DNA of 64,000 nucleotides from Pontederia crassipes (GCA_030549335.1 CM060193.1:47635891-47699890), one strand, 5' to 3'; positions 1 through 12,900 are shown, counted from the stretch's first letter. Program-made: numbers and translations. Notes: generated by a model from the sequence alone, not told the origin.

Positions 1-522
1 CTAAACGTCTCCATATTCCATGTCGACACTAACAGCAGGACTTCGGGCCATCTCAAGAGTCAACTGATGAGATGCATATTGATCCCCTGCCTCGAGCTTC
101 ACTGACTTCTCACCCATGCATCAATTACTAATTACAATGCATGCCAAACAATAGGACATTTGTACAGAGCAGCTACGCCAGGATGACGAGCTTCGCCAAA
201 TTCGGGCCGACGTCCATACATTGACTAAGAGGCATGAGTGGACCGGTGATATGGTTTGCCACATGCATGACTACCATGCAGGTCAGGGGCATTATGAGCC
301 TTTCCTCTATTATCCACCGCTGCCGCCACCACCATAGGATTTTTTCTTTCCTTCTCCTTTATTTTTAGTCATTTTTTCTGCATGCTTGTATCCCTTTTAC
401 AGGTTCGACCTTAAACACTTGAGTTCAGGTTTGGAGGAGTTGTATTTCCATGCATCATATTTGCTTTCCCACTTTGCATGTTTTCTTTCCTACAATTTTT
501 TTATCTAGTCTACGTATTGCAC

Positions 523-525
<3 letters not shown>

Positions 526-570
<45 letters not shown>
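526..570. repeat. (TA)n microsatellite
   Basis: About 22 uninterrupted TA dinucleotides inside the retroelement 3' region. Confidence 0.95.
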
Positions 571-574
<4 letters not shown>

Positions 575-859
575 AAATACCATATTAGATGAGACCATAT
601 TAGATTTCCTCATCTTAATAGTTGCTTATTTGCAAGGTTTATTCAAGGACATCATGTTAATTAGCAAAATTTGAAGTATTTTATATTTATCATTTATCGC
701 CTTAGTGTAGGGTTTATTGATTTGAAGAATGATGCCGAGTGAAACTCTGAATACTTTGACGACAATTTCTTGTTCGGTTTTTATTTTATATATAAAAGAG
801 GGATAGTTGAACCCCAAAAGTTATAAGAAGGTACAACGGTGTTATCCGAAATCTTGGTG

Positions 860-1175
860 TAGTCAGGTGATTAGATCTACCGTTAGGGATTATTGTCTAA
901 GAGAAACTTCTCTTGGATCCATTGGCCAAAAGCTCGTTACATGGACCACCTTACGCAATATGGAGAAGCATAAGAGTACCACATCAGTTAAAAAATTATA
1001 AGAGAAATATAAATGTGTTATCCATAACCTTAGTGGGTCTAGTTGATTTGACCAATAGAGATTTTTGCTTGACGACTTAAGGACAACTACTCTGAAATCC
1101 ATTGGCCGAAAGTCCACTACATGGACCACTTTGTGCAATATGTAGAAGTACGAGAGTACTAACTCATCGAAATGA
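860..1175 (+). repeat. two-copy tandem repeat in the gypsy 3' region
   Basis: The stretch beginning atccattggcc at about 919 recurs at about 1099 with matching downstream sequence (catggaccac, gcaatatg, agagtac), a period near 180 bp. Copies are clearly diverged. Confidence 0.7.
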
Positions 1176-1431
1176 AAGAGGAATGAAAAATAAATAAATG
1201 AAAGCTCACTCACAGTTGAATATTTAACATTGATATTCTTATTATCAAAGATTATTTTTTTTATTTAAAACTAAATTTGAAGAAGTTTAAAAACATCTTA
1301 TATTTAGAAGTCTTACAAAGCTGAGATATCTTGAAAAGTGTTGAGACACTTTGACGATGGATGTATAAATAAGGTGCTAAGAAATAATTGAGAGATTGCC
1401 TTGAACATTGCTTAAGGATAAGCAAATAACT

Positions 1432-1446
1432 AAGCTTGGGGGAGTT
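1432..1446 (+). other. polypurine tract
   Basis: The purine-rich run aagcttgggggagtt sits immediately before TGATGCATGC, the start of the LTR, as expected for plus-strand priming in an LTR retrotransposon. Confidence 0.7.
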
Positions 1447-3370
1447 TGATGCATGCATTTTACAACATATAGTTAGACTCACACTTAGGCTTATTTTGAG
1501 TATTTTGATCATAACATGCATTTTTTACATTTATTTCGTTAATTCTTTGCAGTAGCAATCTACATCTAATTGGTGTATTTTGTATGAATTATTGATGAAA
1601 AATGACTGAGGAAGAAAATAAAAGAAGAATTATGCGAAACAGAATCAAATCAATTTTTAAAAATTAAAATATGATTTTTTACAAGTTGTTATGCTCTAGT
1701 CACGACCGTGAAAGGGTTGTGTCGCGCTCCATCCGACACTCACGACTCTCACAAAACTGCTTCACAAGAAAATATTGATTTCATGGGCCGTTTAATATGG
1801 ATCACGACCGTGACGACATCGTTTCATGCACCGATTACATCATTTCACGGACCGGGCATTTTTTATTATCACGACACATTTCTCATAGCCATTAAAGTTG
1901 GTCTTCACGGATCGCGCAGTTTCACGGGTCCTCCAGGGAATCAGAGGAGGAAAGGTCATCACGAGCCGTGAATTTGTATAACGGGCTGTTACAAATTGAA
2001 GAAGTTTGAAGACGAATATCTTATGGGTCATTACAGAATTCTCATGAACATCACAGAAAGGTTGGAGGACAATTTTACTACTTAACAGGAAGTGAAACAT
2101 TCATAACGGGTATCAAAGAATGCTTACATGTCAAGAAAGTAGCTTTCATGGGCCATTACAATTGAGTTACGGGCCGTCAAATCATTTAAGTCATGCAATT
2201 GAATAGGAAAGTGCATTAATCACGACCCTGACATGTTGGTCACACCTCGTGACGAATGAAGCGACTCCGAATCTGATTCAGCGTGAAGAGGATTTCAGGG
2301 GCGTGATAGATACTAATTTTGACATGGAAACATATTTTCAAAAAAATTATCAATACAGACTCCAACTCTTACCATTTGTCGCATGGATTAAATGGAAACA
2401 AATTATGTCAGAAATTTTGGAGTTTGACAAGGTAAAAATCTCAGGATCAATTGGACTCCGAATTTATCATATTTTACATGAAAAATGGATGTCTGGCAAT
2501 AAAAAACAACCTATGTGAGGTCCTACAACCGAAGTTTTCAAGCCAAGAACAAATGAGCACTTCTAAAGAATGAAGGAGAAGACTTCTGCGTCGTACATTC
2601 GGATGAGGATTATGCAGCAGTTCATCATCGCCTTTGAAGAGTACTATTCTTTCTACATGTTTTTGGGATGTTGTTTTAGGCTTTCATGCTCTATCTATCT
2701 ATCTCGGTAATCTAGATTATTAATTTTTGTTTTATCTTTCAGTTTTAGTTGCAAGAGTTTTATTGTTGGAACAAATTATGCATTCCTATTAATTGAATAA
2801 TAGTTAGCTTAGTTTTTATAAACATGGTTGTTATGCTTAATGCTTTACTTCATATTTGCATGACTTGGAGTTGTTTATTAATTGGGTAGTGTACTCAATC
2901 TTTAGTTGATAATCTTTTGTTAGAATTGATTATTAACTTTTATGTTGAAACAATGCATGTCACAATCTAATAGAACCAAGTGGAATATTAGATTGTATGG
3001 TCTGCTTAATTGATCCGGGTGGATGATTAAGTAGTTTAGGAATTATAGCATATAACATCTTAATTTCAATTTAATTGTGGGTAGATATGGGTAGAGTACT
3101 TTCAAATTATTATTGATTTAAGATAGTTGACTTACCCGATTAGGAAAATCATATATTCAGTGTTCCTAACGCATATAAAGACTTAATTTGAACTTATTAT
3201 TTACAATCAGTTTTACAAGAATAAGATATTGTTCTAATTATTATAGATCATACTAAGGACCTATGTTATATTTTTATCAAGTAAAACAGTTCCTCATGAG
3301 ATCGACAACCTTTACTTTTACACTCTATTAAATGCACTTGTTAGCTATATCATTATCAATTGTCGCATCA
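1447..3370 (+). mobile_element. 3' LTR of Athila/Tat-like element (LTR copy 1)
   Basis: The LTR starts TGATGCATGC after the polypurine tract and ends near gtcgcatca at 3370. Its last 100 bp are the reverse complement of the ends of three other copies in the window, sharing the tract that reads gctagcaagtgcac in the opposite orientation. Positions 1690-2250 are studded with short near-palindromes of the form cacgaccgtga. Open frames inside it (for example 2249-2518) have no recognisable domain and are taken as chance. Confidence 0.65.
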
Positions 3371-3622
3371 GCATTCTTTGAGGTTTGACATGGTGCAATT
3401 TATTTATTCACAACTCTTCTTTGACCAATATTATGGATTAGTCAATTACTAGTGCCATTAAAAATAACTAAATCCTTGATAAGATAACTTGTGGATTTTT
3501 TTTTTACTTTTTTGTGAATCCTGAATGTGTTAAATGTCATTAATAATATACAAGCATATTGTTGTGCCCTTTGAAGAAGATCTTCCTCATTTGATCTGAC
3601 TACCCTTGGGCTTACAAAATCC
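3371..3622. other. unassigned AT-rich spacer
   Basis: Sequence between the LTR end and a CACTA terminus. Nothing recognisable is visible. Confidence 0.5.
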
Positions 3623-3850
3623 CACTACAAGAAATTAAGTTATTAGTGGCAGAGCGATGTGTGGTAAATCAATAAGTAATTATGTCACGAACAATAGCAC
3701 TAACAAATTTGCCACAGATCTAGGATGCATTTTATTCCATCTCTAATATGTCGTCGCAAACAGTGACACAATAATCCATCACTAATTCAGTCACTACTTA
3801 TGTCGTTGCTAATTTGTCATTATTTTGACTCGAGATATTAGAAACCATAA
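3623..3850 (+). mobile_element. left end of a CACTA (En/Spm-type) transposon
   Basis: The segment begins with CACTACAAGAAATTAAG, the hallmark terminus of plant CACTA elements, followed by subterminal motifs such as cactaat and gtcgttgctaa. No matching right end with the same subterminal motif is seen, so it is a fragment. Its motifs differ from those of the right end at 6893, so the two are treated as different elements. Confidence 0.7.
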
Positions 3851-3856
3851 ATGAGG

Positions 3857-4398
3857 ATAAATTTCACTAAATACTTCCCAACTTTGTCCACTTTTCTAAT
3901 GCTACGTAATTTCACTTTGTAACCATATCACCCTCCATCTTTTAACTTGTTTTACCAATTGCCCTTTTGACTTGTGATCGATTGTTTCTCGATTGCGTTG
4001 TCGATGTGGCATTCATGCGATAATTTTCTCTCTCCTCCACACAAATAATTGGTTGACATGACATCATTAAAAAAAATAAATTTATTTTAAAAATAATAAA
4101 AAATGGGGAGCTGCCCCTCGGCATATAGCTCATCGTAGCGAGGGGTGATGCCCTCTGCCGGCGAAAGGGGGAGCATCGCCCCCCTCTGCGACCTCGTCAG
4201 GAGGGGGCTCCCTTTGCCTACAAAGGGAAAAGGGGGAGGAGAGAGAAAATTATTGTGTGGACGCTCCATCGACAACGCAACCAAGAAACGGATGATCATA
4301 GATCAAAAGGGTAATTTGTGAAATAATGAATGCTAGTCTGATTACAAAGTAAAGCTAGAGGGTAGCACTAGAAAATGAAAATTAGTACCTAAACTGTC
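3857..4398. mobile_element. foldback element with GC-rich core (copy A, Mutator-like MITE)
   Basis: The arms are inverted repeats: aatttcactttgtaacc near 3910 pairs with the tract around 4330-4350, and ctctctcctccac near 4029 pairs with ggaggagagag near 4235. Between them lies a GC-rich core with runs of G and C. The family shares this design with copies B to G; exact ends are approximate here. Confidence 0.6.
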
Positions 4399-4680
4399 AC
4401 AAAACTAATCGGTCGCCAACTCTTTGCAAGTAATTAGTACCTAAACTATCATAAAACTTTATCACAATGAAAATAAAAGGGAGGTCGCCGAAGTCATCAG
4501 AGTTGGGAGAGGGAGAGGATTGTCGTCGCGAGAGCCATGGGAGTGAGAGAGGAAGAGAGAGAGAGGGGAGAGAAGGAGAGATGGAAAGAGAGAGAGGGAA
4601 GAGGGAGTGATAGGGGGTGGGAGAGGAGAGAGTGAGATATATAGGGAGAGAGGGAAAATGAGGCGGGAAAGTTAGGTGGG
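4399..4680. other. spacer with polypurine low-complexity tract
   Basis: From about 4500 to 4680 the plus strand is almost pure A and G (gagagagg-type). The opposite-strand open frame here is low-complexity Ser/Leu/Pro and is not considered a gene. Confidence 0.7.
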
Positions 4681-6009
4681 TGATGTGTTCTGAGAGACAC
4701 TAGCAAGCACACTAATCGTTTAAGTAACAAAATGATGAGTAAAAGTATCGTTCACACGAAGACGAAAAATAATTAACTTCTCCTACTTAATAAGTGAGAA
4801 AAGAAAACAAATTTATGTTTTATAGAAATAATGCTTAAATAAAGAATAAATAAAATCAATAAAAATAAATTATCATTGGATTTAAAAATATAGAATTGTT
4901 GACTAGGATTTCTCTTGATTTATATCAAATTAAGGGCTTTTTCAAGTCACCTTAATGACAACATAACTTTTTTATTTCCCGAATTATGGCATGCAAGAAA
5001 TAAAGATCTCAAGAAATTCTAATGAATCTAAAAACTTCTTTTCAAATAATAAATATATTCAAAAGGAACAATCTTAGGCATAAACTCTAAAAATATTCAA
5101 ACATGTTATTAATTCGTCAAACTAAGGAATAAAGATCCCATACAAAGTAGGGTTCAATCAAGATAATCCTAAAAAGAAACAACTCCATGAAACTAGCATA
5201 CATCACCAATCTAATATTGTTTCAGGAATTGAGAAAGAAATAAGAACTACTACTCCTAATTCTACCGTCCTCCCTTGAGTTTCTGACAGGATTCCGTCGT
5301 AGCGTCTCTTAGATCTTCTTCACCAAGCCTTCAACCTTTGTTTTCTGTCCTCTAGAGATCCCAGATCTATTTCAGATGCTTTAGGGTCTATTTTTATAGA
5401 TTTCCCCGTAGCCTTGCTCAACCACCCGAATTTTTATCCAAAACATAGATAAAAGCGGCCCAATAATCGTCTTCATGGTCGTGAAGTTTAAATTGCACGG
5501 CCATGATCGGGAGTTGAATTTAGCATCATCAAGTTCTTACGGCCATGAATTGTCATGGCACGGTCGTGACCAAATAAACTTATGAATGACTTGTGGGTGT
5601 GCCGCTGATCTCACGACCGTGAGCGAGGTCTTAGAATTTTGATGTAGTCACCTACCGTGTCACGAGTATGATTGTAGAATATCATAGCCGTGACTGTGGC
5701 TTCATCATGAACTTCCTTGTTCACGGTCGCGCATAGCATGGCCGTGAGAGCGATCATCTTTTAATATGATCTACAATCTGCCTTTCATGGGCATGACCAA
5801 TATTATCATGACCGTGATAGTGTTGGATGAGATTTCTTACGACTTTTTTCCAGCCAAAATCCTTGTATTTTCATTACCTATCATAAATTTAACCAAACTT
5901 AGGTAGAAATCAAATCTAAAAAATAAATAAATAAATAAATATTTTTCTCCTTTCTTGAACACAAAAGGAATCCTAAAATGAAAATTAAATAACCTAAATT
6001 AATGCATGA
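4681..6009 (-). mobile_element. LTR copy 2 of the Athila/Tat-like family
   Basis: The plus-strand left edge tgatgtg with actagcaagcacacta matches the terminal tract of the other LTR copies, and the right edge ends atgcatga, giving a minus-strand LTR. A block of cacgaccgtga-like near-palindromes at 5460-5830 matches the other copies in style. No polypurine tract, internal region or target duplication was found, so it may be a solo LTR or a fragment. Confidence 0.55.
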
Positions 6010-6893
6010 TTTTTCGTACTTCAATGGGAACAAAATTAGAGTCACTGACGTCCCTGTCCTTTCGAATTATCGACGAATGAAAAATCCATCGTTAATTCTG
6101 AAGGATAGGATCATTGGAAACATTAATAGTAAAATATTAAATATATACTTATATTATATTTTATATAATTTTATTATTAATTTAATTACAGATGATTCTA
6201 TCCTTCGAAATTAGCGATGGATGGAAAATCCATAGGTAATTTTGAAGGACATGGACCGTCAGAAACAATAATAATAAAATATTAAACATATACTTATATT
6301 AAAAAATATTATAATTTTATTATTAAGTTAATTACCGATGGCCTTGTCCTTTGGAATTACCGACGGATGAAAAATTCATCAATAATTTTGAAGGATGGGA
6401 CCGTAAAAATATTAATAATAAGATATTAAACAAATACTTATATTATATTATATAATAATTTTATTAATAATTTAATTACCGACAGCCCCGTCCTTCGAAA
6501 TTATAATACTAAACATATACTTATATTAAAAGTTATTATAATTTTATTATTCATTTAATTACCGACGGCCCTGTCTTTTGGAATTACTGACGGATCAAAA
6601 ATCCGTCGATAATTTCAAAGGATGGGACCATAAAAAATATTAATAATAAGATATTAAACAAATGCTTATATTATATTATATAATAATTTCATTATTGATT
6701 TAATTACCGATGGCCCCGTCCTTGGAAATTATTGACCAAAAAATTTGTCAATAATTTCGAAGGTTGTGGCCGTCAATAAATTACCGTCGGTATTTCAAAA
6801 AAAATTCTTTCTGTCGCAAATGCCATAGAAAAATGAGAAGGATACTTGTCCGTCAGAAACTGTCCATTAGAAATTCGTGATTTTCTTGTAGTG
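6010..6893. mobile_element. right end of a CACTA transposon
   Basis: It ends with ttttcttgtagtg, the reverse complement of CACTACAAGAAAA, followed by aaa. The subterminal region is packed with repeats of attaccgacgg and ccccgtcctt-type motifs. The left part was apparently lost or displaced by the neighbouring LTR. Confidence 0.7.
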
Positions 6894-8927
6894 AAAGTAA
6901 TCAAGTTAAGAAGCCTCTAACATAAATACTAATGGTTTAACATGCGTCTCGTAATACTTGCAAAATACTTATGAAAAAAGTCTAGTTAACTAGATTCCAT
7001 CATCCATTATTTCTTATATTGGATGACAAGGCACTCATTTAGTTATGTCATCTTTCACGGTAGTCAAAAGTTGTTTGAGCATGTAATGTTCCTCCGACAT
7101 ACAATTACTATTCATCATCAATCCGAATGAGCTCTTAAAGCGATCATCCACAATATCATAAAAAAAACATCGATCGTTAGGCAATTAATCATATCATATT
7201 GCATAAAGATAAAAAAAATTATGACTTTTTGAAATTTTGACTAGTAGATACAATGAAACCAATAGATAATATTGATGTGCCCAATTTAATATCTGTCCAT
7301 GATCATCCCATCAGTTTGTTTTCACAACTACATGTCAAGTGATAATGGCCTGCCAAAATTTTATCTATCCTTGATCACTTTTGAACTATAATCTTGTTGA
7401 AACAAAAAGAAAGTTAATAGAGAAAATGAGAAATACGGTATTGATGAAACAATAAGTAATTAGTAACAATCATCTTAAAACTAAGTCTTAGTTTTTCATA
7501 ATTATAACATATATAAATCATAGAGGTTGTGGAATACCTCTTACAACGAAAGCTGATCGTCGAGGCTTTTCCACAAACTTGACAAATGCACTTGTACTTC
7601 GGGATCGGGAACCAAACTTCAAGGGAACGGCTCAACACAAATACCTCTCGATGAACCTATACAATAGCATGCCTTAGACCTTTGGTATTGGTCCCCTTTC
7701 ATAGTTGAGGGAGACTTGAACGAGGAGGCATATCACTTGCATCATTAATGGTGATTGTGCATCACGTGATATATGTGATTGTGCATATCACGCTCCATTA
7801 ATGTTGATTGTCCATCATATTACGCATATCACGCGCACATAGTCGCACGTCTTGCAAGAGGGGCAATAGCCACCTATTAAGGAGATACCGCCAATGTCCA
7901 GCGTGGGCATTTCTTAAGAATATCTCACTTGCCCGCATTGGGCATTGCATTTTTGTTTGTCCGAAATTAATAAATATGTCGTGCGACCTATGAGTACAAG
8001 CACACTTCTTTATAAGAGTTAGGAAGATACCTATTAAGGATTCATAATTGCTAAACTATCTCTAGAGCATATGTCATACCTATTAGGGATTCATAACAAC
8101 TCACATATGAGCCAACAAATGTTCAAATCATGTAACTCGTTATGACCTAGAGTTGCCTTGCAACATAGTCAAGATAACATATATATTATATTTCAAATAC
8201 ACTATATTTTTCAACAAATAAAAAACAGTTGGCCAATTATATGTGAAAGTTTAATGCGGCGTGTAACAGTTCTTTCCCTCGCCCTCATGCCTTTTAATAG
8301 TGAACTAGCTGCTTTCCTTAACGTGTCTCGATAAGCTACTTTACTTTTCACTTTTGAGTACCCCTCTAAATTATCTAACACTAATTCCTTTTCTTAAAAC
8401 ATAGTCAAGATTCTAAGGGCACGTGCAGATGAATCATCTGTCAGAGATTCACACCATGATAACCATTGAACTAATCAATTCATCATGTCTCTAAGTCGAC
8501 ATAGCATACTTGGTACTAAACACAACTCATGCGATGGAAACTCCCACTGAAGGAGCGTATGTCTAGATTTATTAAAATTATATTTCGCACAGACTTAAGT
8601 CCAGTTGCTATCTTCTAGTACTCAAATTTTCAAATTGCTCTCTATCTTATAGCACCAAGTTTGAATCTTGTATCTGGCCTCTCTCTCTCTCAATCAGGCG
8701 ACATTAAGTTATTAAAACTCGTGTTTTAATGTATTTTAATAATCAAATTATGATTCACATATTTTATTCCCGCTCGCTATCTTCATAAGTGCCAGAAACG
8801 TTTGTTCGTGTGAGAGAACAAACTCAAATCTGATTGACATACTTTTCACATGCATAACAATATAACAATAAATTTATCAAAAAGAAATAATATTTTATTC
8901 ATTGAAAATTTGAGTACATTATTGCAT
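6894..8927. other. unassigned AT-rich region
   Basis: No gene or defined element was recognised. Lying downstream of the minus-strand copia RNase H remnant, part of it may be the copia 3' end; cagtgggag on the minus strand near 8550 resembles a polypurine tract, but no LTR pair can be shown. A short array of catcacgtgat-like palindromes is seen at 7740-7830. Confidence 0.4.
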
Positions 8928-9530
8928 TTATAATCTACACGACCCTAAGGCATTTACAGCTCTCAATAATGCCTCTTTTGACAATGGTTTAGTGAACGAA
9001 TCAACAACTATTTTGTGCATCGATATGTACTCAAGTGAAATATTCTCTTCGTCTTCTTGGTTTCGTACAAATACGTACTTCATGTCGATATACTTTTTCT
9101 TGCAATGATATTTTTCGTCCTTCACATAAGGAATAGCTGCTTGATTGTCACGGTGAAGGATCATTTTCTTTATTGCATTATCATAAATCCTAAAGGTGAA
9201 TTTTCATTCATTAATGTCACCAGCCCAATCGACATCGGTGAATCTCGTGAGTCGTAGACTTCCTCCATGATAGGATTGTGCAAGATCAGCAGTGATGTAT
9301 CTCATGATTCTCTTCACCACCTTTCAGTGTTGGCATATTGGATTAGCTTGATATTGACTAACTATACTCACTGCAAAATATACGTCTAGTCGAGTACACA
9401 TCATAGCGTACATCAGCTGTCGACCACACTTACATTACATTTCCTTTTGTTCCTCTAGAGTTTTAAGGAACATGTTTATACTTAAAACCTCATTTTTCAT
9501 AATATGAGTGTTAATGAGTTTGCAACCATC
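8928..9530 (-). pseudogene. copia pol remnant, C-terminal RT and RNase H
   Basis: The minus strand encodes Ty1/copia RNase H hallmarks: RDNQAAI near the start and FTKPLSKEA close to the C-terminus, ending at 8928. Upstream toward 9530 the frame carries copia-type sequence (MDGCKLINT, then WAGDINE) interrupted by stops and frameshifts. It joins logically to the reverse transcriptase part at 11253-11772, the two halves being separated by the solo LTR at 9536-11247. Non-functional. Confidence 0.85.
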
Positions 9531-9535
9531 CATAC
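9531..9535. repeat. target site duplication, left copy
   Basis: The 5 bp catac flanks the solo LTR; the right copy is at 11248-11252. Confidence 0.75.
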
Positions 9536-11247
9536 TAATGCGTTAAATTTATAACAAACAAATTTGCTAGCAAATGCACTGGTCGTATCAAGTAATAAAG
9601 TAGAGAATAGAGTGTCGAACTTACGAGGAACTATTTATATCTAATCTATCTTAATAATCTACTAGGAGAAGAAAAGGGTCTTGTGATACCAAAATAGAAA
9701 ATAAAGATGCAAAAAATTAAATAACAGGAAATAAAATAAAATGTTGTTGAGCCTAAGGATTATGAATGATCAAATATAAGGATGAACTAGCATGAACAAC
9801 TATGAAGATTGAATTATAATAATAGTAAATAGGTTCAGTTCCTGAGACGAATTAGGATTACCTAAATTAATGACCTCTACACTAAGTAAAACAAACTATT
9901 TTAATTATCACAAAACTTAGGATCACAAACATTGAATTAATCTTCAGATATTAAGATGTATTAAGTTGTAATTCCTAAACTAATAGTTATCATCACTGAG
10001 TAAAAACTGATAATTCACGCAAAATCTAACACAAACGATGAGTTACTAGTTTCGTATTATGATTGCTTCAACTTCAAGTTTAAAAATCAATTCGTTGAGA
10101 ATGATTAAATTCTAAAACTAATCACTCCACACCTGGTTTGTAGTCTTATCTCAGAATATATAATCTTAGTAAAAAGCATTAAGCACAATAATCATAATCA
10201 AAAGAAACTGAAATAGGTATATTAATCCAAATCTAACAAATAGTTCATGCAGTGTTCTTGAAAATATTAATATTCTCTATTACATAATTAATTGGACATA
10301 AAAAGTATGGGTAAAGAGCATCCAAACAATAGGTGGAAGATAGAATTCTTCGACTTCGATGATCTCTAAATTACTGCAAAGTACACGCTCTGAGTTGCTC
10401 CGTAGTTTCTCCCGAATAAACACCGAAAAACTCTAAATTCTTCCTCTGCAATAAAACGTGGCTCCCAAGTCTCAAGCACCACAAGCACATCTTTTTTGTC
10501 TTCTAGGACCTCTATTTATAGCCTACAGTAGTCCCAAGAGTTCTAGTAGAGTTTCGATTTGATTCGAAATCTTTTCATGTTAAACAAGTAAATTTAAAAT
10601 AGACTTTGATAGGTCTTTAAAACCATAAAAACTCCTTCAAAATTGAGTAAATATGTTTTCTAATCATCCCTGAGTCTTAGGATAAAATTTGAGTTTCATC
10701 TGGGCTTGAAATTTCCAAGAAAAATTAAAAAATCTCGAAAATAGTCTTCGTAATGGCCCTCAATAGTCTTGTAACAGCCCTAATAGTGCTTCTCACGGCC
10801 CGTAACAGTGATTTCACGACCCTCATGGTGTCCAAATCGGAGTAAAAGTTGCATTTTCACGGTCCGTAACATATTTTTCATGGCCCGTAACTAGGGCCAA
10901 TTTCTGGCATAAAAAATGAATTTTAACGGGTGATCAATAGGTTTCATGGCTCGATTTCACTGCCCGTTACAATCCAATCACAACCCTTACATGCTATTTC
11001 AACCTTGGCAGACTCCATTAATTTTCACTTTCTGTCTCCGTTTTAACTCCGATTTGAGTATCATTTATTTTTATGGCTTCTTGACTTAATTCTCTTCTAT
11101 TTTCTTCAATAAAATGTAGAATTTGTGTAGATTTCCATTTTATAAAAGTAAAGAAAATAAGGCCATAAGTTGATGCATGCTATATGAAAAAGAATTGAAA
11201 TGTGATTAAATGCATGACTCATTATATGTTACATTTTGCATGCATCA
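9536..11247 (-). mobile_element. solo LTR of the Athila/Tat-like family (LTR copy 3)
   Basis: On the minus strand it starts TGATGCATGC and ends near CGCATTA (canonical end CATCA in the sister copies). It is flanked by the perfect 5-bp duplication catac. It carries the same terminal tract (gctagcaaatgcac, gtcgtatcaagtaataaag on the plus strand) and a cluster of cacggcccgta-type motifs at 10740-10990. There is no internal region, so it is a solo LTR produced by LTR-LTR recombination, lying inside the copia reverse transcriptase remnant. Confidence 0.75.
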
Positions 11248-11252
11248 CATAC

Positions 11253-11772
11253 CAAGCGTTCCAAAATTTTCTTTATGTATGATTCCTGTGATAAAGCAAG
11301 AAATCATGTGGAACAGTCTCCATGGATTTTCACACCCAGTATGTAGGCTCCTTCACTCATGTCCATCATTTTAAACATGGAGGACAACCATTGCTTAAAG
11401 GTAATGACAAAATTTTTATTATTTCCAGCTATTAGAATGTCGTCCACATATAATGTTACGATGGCAAAATTATCCTCAAACTTATCAGCATACACATAAT
11501 AATCTTCATCAATCATGTTAAAAATGTACGAAATGATTTATTGATAAAATTTAAGATACTACTGTCTAGATGATTATTTTAGTTCATAAATGGACTGTCG
11601 CAGTCTGCAAACTTTGCGTTCATCTTTTACAATGAAGCCTTGAGGTTTCTGCATGTAAATTTTCTCATTTAGTTCTCCATTGAGAAATGCGGTCTTTACA
11701 TTCATTTGATGTACTTCCATATGTGTGACTATAACTAATATTAGGCGAATTGAAGCATACCTTACAATTGAT
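11253..11772 (-). pseudogene. copia pol remnant, reverse transcriptase
   Basis: Minus-strand peptides show copia RT motifs: TAFLNGELNEKIYMQKPQGF, then LYVDDILIAGN with the YVDD catalytic core, and LSQESYIKKILER at the end next to the solo LTR. At least two in-frame stops lie between the first and second motif. The upstream part of pol is missing because an LTR fragment begins at 11773. Confidence 0.85.
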
Positions 11773-11785
11773 TGATGCGAAAAAA
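11773..11785 (-). mobile_element. terminal stub of LTR copy 4 (Athila/Tat-like)
   Basis: tgatgcg at 11773 matches the end of the sister LTRs, and the sequence resumes after the CACTA insertion at 15665 with aaatatgtaacaacgcaatagctagc. The short stub is therefore read as the LTR end cut off by the CACTA element. Confidence 0.5.
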
Positions 11786-12378
11786 CACTACAAGAAAAGA
11801 TGTGATTAGCGACATAGCATAATAACCTCTAATGTGGCACTAACTTGACACTGAAGAACGTAGCGACGCATTAGCATAGATTTAGCGCCACAGGCCTGAT
11901 GACGCAAAATTTCGGTCACTATTAGCGTCGACTTCGCGTCCATGGGTGTGTCGACGCTATTACCGTCGCATGGAGGCGCTATTGCGATGTTATAATGACA
12001 CGAAAAGTGTCATCCTGATGTGCTAATATGCGTCTCTACTTCAATGCTAAAGCGGCGCTGAATTTGTCGACTCTACTTCGGTGCTGGGTTGATGCTACTT
12101 TGAGATGCAAATCAAATGCTAATGTGGCGCTAAACTTTGAGACGCCACTGCGACGCGAAGGAGACACTAACTATATATATTCATTCAAAGAAATCGTATT
12201 GCCTTGCACATTCTTCGATTGCTAATTTTTTACATTACATTCATCGATTGCTACACCATCAAATTACATTAGATGACATATACATATATATATTCATTAT
12301 ATCAAATTAGATCAAATTATAGCTCCATGAGATAATCGTTCTTCTACATCAAATTACATCTATGACAATTACATCAAA

Positions 12379-12900
12379 TTAAATTGTTCTTGCGCCCCTC
12401 ATTTCAATCATCCTCGATGACTCGGATGAGGCACTCGAGCAAGGCCATGCGCTTTCGGAAGATGAGGCCCTAAACATCGACCTCTTGCTTGTCCTCTTCG
12501 AGCGTGAGGATGCTCCGACGCACGCGGTTGTAGGTGGGCAGCTTCTCCTCTTCGAGTGTGAGGGCCTCCTCATCGTCGTGAAGGGGGTGGGGCAGAGGGC
12601 GAAGGGGTGGGGTAGCGGTGGTCATGGCGGCTGAGTCATCGGGGCAGAGGGCGAAGGGAGAAGGAGGTGGGGTAGCGGTGGTCGTGGTGGCGGAGTCATC
12701 ATGGCAGAGCGTAGAGGGAGAAAGGAGTGGCACCACGACGACCGGGACGATGATGAAGACGATGACGACTACTGTGGTGGATGGCCGAGGTTGAGGGGAC
12801 ATAGACGGGCATCATCACGGATGATGGATTGAAGGAGAGGACGGATGGTGGATTGAAAGAGAAAGGAGGGATTAAAAGAGGATCGGTGGATTGAAAGAGG
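12379..12900 (-). other. GC-rich block inside the CACTA element, possible ORF remnant
   Basis: The minus strand has an open frame of 110 codons at 12470-12802 with acidic, Pro/Thr-rich repeats and a Glu/Lys-rich helix-like tail. Part of it is an imperfect tandem repeat of about 60-70 bp on the plus strand (units starting ggcagagggcgaagg). It is not recognised as any transposase domain; low-complexity origin is as likely as a coding remnant. Confidence 0.3.

Larger units (their letters stand above)
1..1446 (+). mobile_element. 3' internal region of an Athila/Tat-like gypsy retrotransposon
   Basis: This segment lies directly before a polypurine tract and LTR, so it is the 3' part of a plus-strand element cut by the window edge. 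A short open stretch at 155-337 reads as a charged, His- and Gln-rich tail ending in a proline run and a TAG stop, in keeping with a degenerate ORF end. From 338 to 1431 there is only non-coding sequence, including a (TA)n run at 526-570 and two diverged tandem copies near 900-1170. Long non-coding 3' regions with tandem repeats are typical of Athila/Tat elements. Lineage is inferred from architecture, not from pol, which is outside the window. Confidence 0.55.

Noticed and set aside
3623..6893. Reading 3623 and 6893 as the two ends of one CACTA element
   Set aside because: Subterminal motifs differ (cactaat/gtcgc versus attaccgacgg) and the flanking triplets do not match, so they are more likely two elements.
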